NCBI RefSeq assembly: GCF_024704385.1
Contig: NZ_JAJDFX010000002.1
Span: forward strand, 434,001 to 498,000
Reading direction: 5' to 3'
Origin: Cellulomonas sp. P24
GTDB taxonomy: Bacteria; Actinomycetota; Actinomycetes; Actinomycetales; Cellulomonadaceae
DNA: 64,000 bases
Shown here: positions 35,621 through 43,700 of the stretch, piece by piece
How the letters are laid out: the number at the start of each line of letters is the position of its first letter
Position numbering within the stretch: the first letter of the stretch is position 1
Notes under the pieces: generated by a model
The model's input: only the letters and a program-made list of their open reading frames with translations
The model's database searches: none
What the model was told of the DNA's origin: nothing
Translations under genes and position numbers: made by a program

Positions 35621-36208
35621 TCAGACGTCCTCGGCGGGATCGTCGCCCCGGCCGAAGGTCACGAGCGGGTCGTCCGGGTCGGTGTCCCCCTCGCTCGCGA
35701 GGTGCTCACGCACGAGCTCCATCACCATCCCGGACGGGTAGCCCTTGCGGCCGAGTGTCGCAAGGGTTCGTCGCATGCGGACCTGCGGGTCGAGACCGCG
35801 CGTGGCCGCCAGCTTGCGCGCCACCAGTCTCCGTGCGGTGGCATGCTCCGACTCCGAGTCGAGCTCGGCGAGCGCCGCCTCGGCGTGCTCTGCCGAGATC
35901 CCCTTCCGACGAAGCTCCTCGCCGAGCGCCCTCCGCGCGAGCCCGCGGTCACCGTGGCGGGACCTGACGAGCATGCGAGCGAACTCGGCATCGTCGACGA
36001 GCCCGACCTCGGTGAACCGGTCCAGGACGGCCGAGGCGACCTCCTCGGGCACCTCTCGCCGGGCCATGGCCTCGGCGAGCTGGGCCCTGCTCCGGGGTGC
36101 GCTCGTCAGGAGCCGAAGGGCGATCGCGCGTGCGACAGACTCCGGTTCCGGCTCGCGATCCTGCGCGGCCGACCCTGCCGACGGGGGTTCCGATGCCCGG
36201 CCGCTCAC
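35621..36208 (-). CDS. recX: RecA modulator RecX
   Basis: 195 aa. After ~22 charged, unconserved residues comes the RecX three-helix repeat series: ARAIALRLLTSAPRSRAQLAEAMARREVPEEVASAVLDRFTEVGLVDDAEFARMLVRSRH and ALGEELRRKGISAEHAEAALAEL. It inhibits and tunes RecA filaments. It lies 75 bp downstream of recA, transcribed with it. Confidence 0.92.
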   Translation of the reverse strand: MSGRASEPPSAGSAAQDREPEPESVARAIALRLLTSAPRSRAQLAEAMARREVPEEVASAVLDRFTEVGLVDDAEFARMLVRSRHGDRGLARRALGEELRRKGISAEHAEAALAELDSESEHATARRLVARKLAATRGLDPQVRMRRTLATLGRKGYPSGMVMELVREHLASEGDTDPDDPLVTFGRGDDPAEDV

Positions 36209-36283
36209 CTCAGCACCTCACGACTCGCTCGCGATCCGACCGGCCGCACGCGGACCTCACGACGCCGCGCGCGGCCGTCCGGC

Positions 36284-37324
36284 TCAGAAGTCGACCCCCG
36301 GCCCCGGCCCCGCCGGCGCGTCGAGCGTGGCACCGACGCCGAGCTTCTCCTTGATCTTCTTCTCGATCTCGTTCGCCAGGTCCGGGTTGTCCCGCAAGAA
36401 CCCACGAGCGTTCTCCTTGCCCTGACCGAGCTGGTCGCCCTCGTACGTGTACCAGGCGCCTGACTTGCGGATGAACCCGTGCTCCACGCCCATGTCGATG
36501 AGCCCACCCTCGCGCGAGATCCCGACCCCGTAGAGGATGTCGAACTCGGCCTGCTTGAACGGCGGCGCCATCTTGTTCTTCACGACCTTGACGCGCGTCC
36601 GGTTCCCGACCGCCTCGGTGCCCTCCTTGAGGGTCTCGATCCGCCGGATGTCGAGGCGGATCGACGCGTAGAACTTCAGCGCCTTGCCCCCGGTCGTCGT
36701 CTCGGGGCTGCCGAAGAAGACCCCGATCTTCTCGCGGAGCTGGTTGATGAAGATCGCCGTGGTCCCCGACGAGTTCAGCGCACCGGTGATCTTGCGCAGC
36801 GCCTGCGACATCAGCCGCGCCTGCAGCCCGACGTGGCTGTCGCCCATCTCTCCCTCGATCTCGGCCTTCGGCACGAGAGCGGCGACCGAGTCGACCACCA
36901 CGATGTCGATCGCGCCGGACCGGATCAGCATGTCCATGATCTCCAGCGCCTGCTCACCGGTGTCCGGCTGGGAGACGAGCAGGGCATCGGTGTCGACGCC
37001 GAGCTTCTTCGCGTACTCCGGGTCGAGCGCGTGCTCGGCGTCGATGAAGGCCGCGATGCCACCCGCGCGCTGCGCGCTGGCCACGGCGTGCAGGGCGAGC
37101 GTCGTCTTCCCGGACGACTCCGGCCCGTAGATCTCGACGACACGTCCGCGCGGGAGCCCGCCGATGCCGAGCGCCACGTCCAGCGCGATCGATCCGGTGG
37201 GGATGACCTCGACGGGGGCCCGGCCCTCGTCACCGAGGCGCATGATCGATCCCTTGCCGAACTGACGGTCGATCTGTCCGAGCGCGGCCTCGAGTGCCTT
37301 CGCGCGGTCCTGGGGAGCTGCCAT
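36284..37324 (-). CDS. recA: Recombinase RecA
   Basis: 346 aa from ATG 37324, no intein. Walker A GPESSGKT (67-74), MAW-like loop, [30 protein letters not shown], and C-terminal [11 protein letters not shown]. It catalyses strand exchange and activates LexA cleavage. The upstream region holds both a PafBC-type promoter (37390-37412) and a LexA box (37479-37494), as in mycobacterial recA with two promoters. recX follows. Confidence 0.98.
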   Translation of the reverse strand: MAAPQDRAKALEAALGQIDRQFGKGSIMRLGDEGRAPVEVIPTGSIALDVALGIGGLPRGRVVEIYGPESSGKTTLALHAVASAQRAGGIAAFIDAEHALDPEYAKKLGVDTDALLVSQPDTGEQALEIMDMLIRSGAIDIVVVDSVAALVPKAEIEGEMGDSHVGLQARLMSQALRKITGALNSSGTTAIFINQLREKIGVFFGSPETTTGGKALKFYASIRLDIRRIETLKEGTEAVGNRTRVKVVKNKMAPPFKQAEFDILYGVGISREGGLIDMGVEHGFIRKSGAWYTYEGDQLGQGKENARGFLRDNPDLANEIEKKIKEKLGVGATLDAPAGPGPGVDF

Positions 37325-37389
37325 GTCGTACCTCGTCTTCTCGAGCAGCCGGGGGCTGCGCCTGCTGGGGCTGGCCTGTTCTCGCGGTG

Positions 37390-37412
37390 ACGCTATGTCC
37401 GACCACCGACAC
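37390..37412 (-). promoter_or_regulatory. recA proximal promoter, PafBC (RecA-NDp) type
   Basis: On the minus strand: GTGTCGGTG (37412-37404), exactly 8 nt, then -10 TAGCGT (37395-37390). The mycobacterial RecA-independent damage promoter is TTGTCRGTG-N8-TANNNT, so this matches 8 of 9 plus a perfect -10. The predicted start leaves a leader of about 60 nt. Confidence 0.8.
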
Positions 37413-37478
37413 CCGCCGCGCGTCCGCTCCCACCTGTGGAGCCCGAACGCCCTGCGGTCACCTTGTGGACAACAGTAG

Positions 37479-37494
37479 ACGAACACCTGTTCGA
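37479..37494. promoter_or_regulatory. LexA box upstream of recA
   Basis: ACGAACACCTGTTCGA, 11 of 12 arm positions, about 155 bp before the recA ATG and upstream of the PafBC-type promoter. Confidence 0.88.
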
Positions 37495-37542
37495 AGACAC
37501 CCGACACGCCGGGACCCGGACCGCGTCGCTCCCGCAGGTCCG

Positions 37543-38337
37543 TCAGCCGGCTCGCGGCGCGTCGACGACGAGCCCGGCCCCGAGGTCGACCTGCTCGCCG
37601 GGCTGCAGGACCACCGGCCGGCACGCCGGCGCATGATGGGCGAGAGCAGCCGCGAACGCCGGCCCCGCCCGGTCCATCCAGCCCGGCGGCAGCCGACGTG
37701 ACGCCGGCGCGTGCAGCGTCCCCCAGTGCACCGGCACCGCGAGACGCGCACCGACGACCCGGCACGCCTCCGCCGCCTGCACCGGGTCCATGTGCCCGCC
37801 CGAGAGCCGCGGGCCCCATCCGCCGACAGGGACCACCGCGACGTCGATCGTCCCCTCGGCGAGCTCCGCCAGATCCGCCATGGCGGCGAACGGCTCGGTG
37901 TCGCCCGCCACCCAGATCGTCACCGGGCCGCTCCGCACCAGGTGACCGTTGGTCGCGTTCGGCCGGTGGGGCATCGGGCGGTGCCCGTGCACCGCCGGGA
38001 CGAGGCGCACCGACACGTGCCCGGTGCGGAACCACACGTCCTCGTGCAACCCGAGTGCGGTCGGGTGGCCCCGCCCGCGCAACCAGGCGGCGTTCGCCGG
38101 GGCGGTGATCACCGGCGCGGCCCCCAGCCGCCGTAGCGACCCGAGCTCGGCGTGGTCGTGGTGCAGATGGGACAGGAGCACGAGGTCGGGGTCGCGCCAG
38201 TCCGCGTCACGCGGCTGGTCGCCGCGTCTCCGCAGCAGGCCGGCGTGCCGCCCGAGCAGAGGATCGGTGACGACCCGCGTGCCGTCGAGGTCGAGGACGG
38301 TCGTCGCGTGCCCGAGCCATCTCAGCATCGTCGTCAT
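37543..38337 (-). CDS. MBL-fold metallo-hydrolase (UlaG-like)
   Basis: 264 aa from ATG 38337, overlapping the upstream phosphodiesterase stop (ATGA). Starts [19 protein letters not shown] with the zinc motif [10 protein letters not shown] (HxHxDH), then [10 protein letters not shown], and a late HWGTLHAP. This is the UlaG/lactonase-like branch. Substrate unknown. It is the last gene before the recA promoters in the DUF3046-phosphodiesterase-MBL run. Confidence 0.85.
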   Translation of the reverse strand: MTTMLRWLGHATTVLDLDGTRVVTDPLLGRHAGLLRRRGDQPRDADWRDPDLVLLSHLHHDHAELGSLRRLGAAPVITAPANAAWLRGRGHPTALGLHEDVWFRTGHVSVRLVPAVHGHRPMPHRPNATNGHLVRSGPVTIWVAGDTEPFAAMADLAELAEGTIDVAVVPVGGWGPRLSGGHMDPVQAAEACRVVGARLAVPVHWGTLHAPASRRLPPGWMDRAGPAFAAALAHHAPACRPVVLQPGEQVDLGAGLVVDAPRAG

Positions 38338-40436
38338 GTCCGTATCCCCAGCCGTCGCGCCCACCGGAGCAGCTGGACGTGGACCTGCTCCGCCCCGACG
38401 AGGATCCGTCGCCCGTCGACGTCCTCCAGGAGGTCCTCCTCGACGTCCCACCCGGCCGGGTGGAGCAGGAACGCATCGTTCTGCGGCCCACCCAGGCCAC
38501 CGTGAGAACCGACGAGGCCCTCGAACGCGTGCACCCGGCCCGCCGCGTCCACCTCGGAGACCAGCACGAGGTCACCGGCGTCCGCCAGACCGACGACCCG
38601 CAGCAGGTCCGGGCGGGCCCTGGCCCCGAGCCCGATGAGCGGATCGCGACCCTCGACCGTCCCGTCCGAGAGCACGCACCAGCCGTCGGAGCCCACGGCC
38701 ACCGGTCCGTGCCGGTCGGACACGGCCACCACGACAGCGATCGACGCCAGGCTCGCGAGGCCGGGGACCAGCCGCGGCCACCTCGATCGGATCTCCTCGA
38801 GCGACACCCGTCCGGGCAGCAGCGGGAACCAGACCATCCCGAGGTTGCCCGAGGCGATGACCGCGACCTCCGGCACGTCGCCGGCGCCGGACCCCACCGA
38901 CCTCCCGGCCCGGTCGTCCCCGGCACCGACGGTCGTGGCACCGGCCCGCGTCGCCCGGCCGAACGCCGACGTCAGCAAGGCGTTGAGCGGCCCCCAGTCC
39001 TCACCCTCCCCGGCACGCAGCCCGCCGCCGTCCGCGACGTCCATGAGCGACCGGACCACGTCGCGCAGGGGCCGTCCCTCGACCTGCGCGAAGGTGTCTC
39101 CGAGGCTCTGGCCGTGGTCCGAGAGCACCACGACCTCATACGGACGCGGGGCCACCGACATGACCGTGTGAAGCAGCCAGAGCTCTCGGTCCAGCCCTTC
39201 GAGAGCGCGCAACGACTCCGGTCTCGTCGGCCCGGCGTGGTGCGCGATCTCGTCGTAGTCGACCAGGTCCACGAAGACGATCGGGGTGCCCCGCAGCAGC
39301 TGCTCGGCCACGAGGGACACGTTGAGGTCGCGCAGCAGCACGTTGCTCACACCGCGCGCGAGCACGTACGCCCCACGCCGGTGCACGCGCGGTCGCACCC
39401 GCCGGACCCGCTGACGACGCCCCTGGTAGAGCTCCTTGACCATCTCACCCACCGTCATGACCAGGGCGCGGGCGAGCACGAACGGGCTGGCGAAGAACCT
39501 GACGTACGCGGGGCCCGGCCCGAACCCCCCGTGCCCGAGCGCGCGGCTCATGACGAGCAGGCACGTGGCCGCGTCGCCGGAGAACATCGTGCTGATCGCA
39601 GCACCGTCCGGCGCGAGGAGCCCGTCCCCGGTCGTCATCCTGCTCTCGACGAGCGCGGCGTCCGCCGGGTGGTTCGTGACGACCAGGCGGCCGAGCTCCT
39701 TGTCCCACCAGCGGAACGACGGGACGCCCGAGCTGTCGCCGTGCAGCAGCCCCGCCTGGCTCGCAGGGGTGGTGGCCGGCACCCGGGCCCACCAGCCCGT
39801 CAGACGGTGGGAGCCGGTCCGGATCCAGCGATCCATCGTCGGGGTCAGACCGGCCTCGGCCGCCTGCTGGAGCACCTGCGTGGACACGCCGTCGAGCTGG
39901 ACCACGAGCAGCCCCGGGCCCGATCCCGCCGCCGCTCCCCCGTGGCGTCGGGCCTTGCGCCGCGCACGCCGGAGCACGTCACCGACGACGTACGCGCTGT
40001 CGTTCGCCCCGATGAGCCAGCGCCCCACCGCCATCACGAGTGCCGTGATGACGAGCACCCCGACGACGTCCCCCGCGCCGGCGACGTGCAGCCCCGGCAC
40101 AGCCCACAGCGCGAACCAGACGGTGACGACCTGGGCCGCCAGTCCGGCGACGAGGGCACCCATCGCACCGGAGACGAGCGCCATGACCCGGAGAGCCGGC
40201 CGGAGGAGGACGTCACCGAGCCCGACCACCGCGGCAGCGACGACGACCGCGTCGACCCGGTCCGCCGTGACGCCGTCGAGAGCGACGACGGACGCCCCGA
40301 GGCCGAGCGTCGTGGTGACGAGCTGGAGCAGGGCGTCACCGGCGTCCCGGAGCGTCGGCAACCAGGTCGGCCACCCGGGTGTCGCCGTCACGTCGTCCAG
40401 GCGACCGGGGTCGCGGGCCGGCACGCGCGCGGTCAT
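38334..40436 (-). CDS. Membrane alkaline-phosphatase-fold phosphodiesterase with holin-like membrane domain
   Basis: 700 aa from ATG 40436, overlapping the DUF3046 stop (ATGA). Residues ~35-150 form about four hydrophobic helices of the type annotated as phage-holin family 4; the rest is an AlkP/nucleotide-pyrophosphatase fold. Metal and nucleophile sites: LLVVQLDGVSTQVLQQA, the likely Thr nucleophile in VPATTPASQAGLLHG, FVDLVDYDEIAHHAGP and VVLSDHGQSLG. Likely a membrane-bound phosphodiesterase or phosphotransferase. No prophage context. Substrate unknown. Confidence 0.82.
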   Translation of the reverse strand: MTARVPARDPGRLDDVTATPGWPTWLPTLRDAGDALLQLVTTTLGLGASVVALDGVTADRVDAVVVAAAVVGLGDVLLRPALRVMALVSGAMGALVAGLAAQVVTVWFALWAVPGLHVAGAGDVVGVLVITALVMAVGRWLIGANDSAYVVGDVLRRARRKARRHGGAAAGSGPGLLVVQLDGVSTQVLQQAAEAGLTPTMDRWIRTGSHRLTGWWARVPATTPASQAGLLHGDSSGVPSFRWWDKELGRLVVTNHPADAALVESRMTTGDGLLAPDGAAISTMFSGDAATCLLVMSRALGHGGFGPGPAYVRFFASPFVLARALVMTVGEMVKELYQGRRQRVRRVRPRVHRRGAYVLARGVSNVLLRDLNVSLVAEQLLRGTPIVFVDLVDYDEIAHHAGPTRPESLRALEGLDRELWLLHTVMSVAPRPYEVVVLSDHGQSLGDTFAQVEGRPLRDVVRSLMDVADGGGLRAGEGEDWGPLNALLTSAFGRATRAGATTVGAGDDRAGRSVGSGAGDVPEVAVIASGNLGMVWFPLLPGRVSLEEIRSRWPRLVPGLASLASIAVVVAVSDRHGPVAVGSDGWCVLSDGTVEGRDPLIGLGARARPDLLRVVGLADAGDLVLVSEVDAAGRVHAFEGLVGSHGGLGGPQNDAFLLHPAGWDVEEDLLEDVDGRRILVGAEQVHVQLLRWARRLGIRT

Positions 40437-40666
40437 CGCCGGGGCGGCGCCTGCCGCCGCACGTCGGAGCCCCAACGACGGGCATCCGGCAGCTCCATCG
40501 CATCGCACAGCGCATGCCAGACGGAACGCGGTTCCTCGCCGGTCTCGATGGCCTGGTACGCCGTCCGCCCGCCAAGGGCGTCGATGACGAGATCCCTGGT
40601 CAGGCTCCGACCGTAGGCCGGCCCGAACACCTCGTCGACCAGCTGCCAGAACTCGCGGTTGCGCAC
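40433..40666 (-). CDS. DUF3046 small protein
   Basis: 77 aa from GTG 40666, the family N-terminus V/MRNREFWQLVDEVFGPAYGRSL; a -10-like CAGGCT lies 6 nt before. The sequence RTAYQAIETGEEPRSVWHALCDAMELPDARRWG completes the DUF3046 domain. Found near recA in many actinobacteria; function unknown. First gene of the run leading to recA. Confidence 0.87.
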   Translation of the reverse strand: MRNREFWQLVDEVFGPAYGRSLTRDLVIDALGGRTAYQAIETGEEPRSVWHALCDAMELPDARRWGSDVRRQAPPRR

Positions 40667-40752
40667 GCCACCAGCCTGCCATGCGACGGGCGTCGCGGTA
40701 CGACCGACCGCGGCGGCGTCCGACGAGCAGCGCACCGGTGCGGCCCGGGCGT

Positions 40753-40775
40753 GTGTCGGTGCGACCCGCGACACT
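40753..40775 (+). promoter_or_regulatory. lhr promoter, PafBC (RecA-NDp) type
   Basis: GTGTCGGTG (40753-40761), exactly 8 nt, -10 GACACT (40770-40775), then 6 nt to the lhr ATG. Matches TTGTCRGTG-N8-TANNNT at 8 of 9 in the upstream box and has a one-base deviation in the -10. Consistent with a damage-induced, leaderless lhr transcript. Confidence 0.7.
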
Positions 40776-40781
40776 GGTCAC

Positions 40782-43700
40782 ATGACCGAGCGACGCGCCC
40801 ACGCCGACGGCGTCGCCGCCGGGGCTGCAGCGGCCGACGCCCGGCGGACCGAGGCCGTGCGGACCGGCGTCGTCGACCCGCTGGCGAGTTTCGCGGTCCC
40901 GACCCGGGACTGGTTCACCGGTGCGTTCGCCGCCCCGACCGCAGCGCAGACCGGGACCTGGGCGGCCGTCCAGGGCGGCGACCACGCGTTGGTCGTCGCA
41001 CCGACGGGCTCGGGCAAGACGCTCGCCGCGTTCCTCTGGGCGCTGGACGGCCTGCTCGCACGCGGAGGGGACGTCCCGGCGGCCGCCGAGCGGTGCCGTG
41101 TGGTGTACGTCTCGCCGCTCAAGGCTCTCGCCGCGGACGTCGAGCGGAACCTGCGCTCGCCCCTCGTCGGCATCCGCCAGGCCGCGCTGCGCCGTGGCGC
41201 GATCCTGCCGGAGGTGCGGATCGGGGTCCGCACCGGCGACACCCCACCGCACGAGCGTCGTAGCCTCGCCACGTCTCCGCCGGACATCCTCATCACGACA
41301 CCGGAGTCGCTCTACCTGATTCTCACGTCGGCGGCGCGTCAGGGGCTCGCCGGCGTGCACACCGTGATCGTCGACGAGATCCACGCAGTCGCGGGGACCA
41401 AGCGCGGCGCCCACCTCGCCGTGTCGCTCGAGCGTCTCGACGCCCTCCTGGGCCGACCGGCGCAGCGGATCGGGCTCTCGGCGACCGTGCGACCGGCCGA
41501 CGCGGTGGCCCGCTTCCTCGTCGGCGGGCGATCCGAGGCCGATGGGGCGCGACCGGTCACGATCGTCAGCCCGCCGTCCGCCAAGCAGGTGGTCGTCGAC
41601 GTCGTCGTGCCGGTTCCCGACCTCGCGGACGTCGCCAGCGCCCCGACCGCACGCCGCGGAGGAGACCCGTCGACACTCGACGAGGAGGACCTGACCGGCC
41701 CGGCCGCCGCCGAGCTGCCGCGGGCCTCGATCTGGCCCCACGTCGAGGAGCGCGTCGTCGACCTGGTCGCCGACCACCGCACGACGCTCGTCTTCACGAA
41801 CTCGCGCCGCGGTGCCGAACGCCTCACCGCCCGGATGAACGAGGTCTGGGCGGAACGGCAGGGAGTCGTGCTCCCGGAACCGGGGACGCTCGTCCCGGCC
41901 CAGGTCACGGCACAGTCGGGGACGTCGATCGGGCTCGATCCCGCGCTCCCCGTCCTCGCCCGGGCGCACCACGGGTCGATGAGCCGGTCCCAGCGCACCC
42001 GGACCGAGTCGGAGCTGAAGTCGGGAGACCTCCCGGCCGTCGTCGCGACGTCCTCGCTCGAGCTCGGGATCGACATGGGTGCGATCGATCTCGTGGTGCA
42101 GGTCGGCGCACCGCCGTCCGTGGCGAGCGGCCTGCAACGCGTCGGGCGTGCCGGGCACCAGGTCGGCGCGGTCTCGCGCGGTGTCGTCTTCCCGACGTTC
42201 CGTGGCGAGCTGATCCCTGCGGCCGTGATCGGTGATCGGATGCGGCGCGGTGAGATCGAGGCGCTCCATGTGCTCGCGAACCCGCTCGACGTGCTCGCGC
42301 AGCAGGTCGTGGCCATGGTCGCCGTCGACGACTGGACCGTCGCGGACCTGGCCGAGGTGGTGCGCCGCGCCGCGCCGTTCGCCACCCTCGGTGACGCGAC
42401 CCTGCGCGCCGTGCTCGACATGCTTGCCGGACGATATCCGAGCGAGGACTTCGGCGAGCTCCGGGCCCGGATCGTCTGGGATCGTGCCACCGACACCCTC
42501 ACGGCGCGCCCCGGCGCTCAACGCCTCGCCGTGACGAGTGGCGGCACGATCCCCGACCGCGGTCTGTACGGTGTCTTCCTCTCCTCAGGCGCGAGCGCGG
42601 GGCCCGACGCCGCGGTCGACGGCCCGGGCACCGACGGCCCCGGTACCGACGGATCGGCGCGACGTCACCGCGGGGGCAAGCGAGTCGGGGAGCTCGACGA
42701 GGAGATGGTGTACGAGTCCCGCGTCGGCGACACGTTCACCCTCGGGTCCAGCACGTGGCGTATCGACGAGATCACCCCGGACCAGGTGCTCGTCTCCCCG
42801 GCTCCCGGCGCACCGGGACGTCTTCCGTTCTGGAAGGGCGACTCGCCGGGCCGCCCGGCCGAGCTGGGGCGAGCGATCGGCGCCTGGATCCGCGAGATCG
42901 AGCACCCGCTCCCCGGGGGCGCGCCCGCGCCGGAGGTCCTCGCCGACATCGGCCTGGACCGCTGGGCGAGCGAGAACCTGCTCGCGTACCTCCACGAGCA
43001 GCGCGAGGCGACCGGACGTGTCCCGGACGACCGGACCATCGTGGTCGAGACCTTCCCGGACGAGATCGGCGACTGGCGCGTCGTGATCCACTCGCCGTAC
43101 GGCGCCCGGGTGCACGGCCCCTGGGCCCTCGTCATCGCAGGTCGGTTGCGCGCAAGCGGTGCGGACGTCGCCGCGATGCCTGCGGACGACGGCATCGTCC
43201 TACGCCTCCCGGATACGTACACCGCTGACCGGCCTGGGACGGACCTCCGCGACGGTCTCGCGGAGCACGGCCCGACGCTCTCTCTCGACGATCTCCTGAT
43301 CGATCCCGACGAGGTGGCCGACGCGGTCCGCGCGGAGCTCGCCGGCTCGGCTCTGTTCGGTGCCCGTTTCCGTGAGGCGGCCTCGCGCGCGCTGCTGCTG
43401 CCGCGACGACGTCCCGACCGCCGTCAGCCGCTCTGGCAGCAACGGCACCGGTCAGCTCAGCTCCTCGGCGTCGCGGCCGACCACCCGGACTTCCCGATCC
43501 TGCTGGAGGCCGCACGCGAGTGCCTCCAGGACGACTTCGACGTCGCGGCCCTCGCCGACCTGATGCGCGACCTCGCCGGAGGGCTGGTCCGGATGGTCCA
43601 GGTGACGACGACGTCCCCGTCGCCGTTCGCGCAGTCGCTGCTGTTCGGGTACACAGCCCAGTTCCTCTACGACGGGGATGCGCCGCTCGCCGAACGCCGG

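Noticed and set aside
38334-40436. Prophage remnant because of a holin-like domain
   Set aside because: No other phage genes; the protein is a fusion with a full phosphodiesterase domain in a conserved setting.
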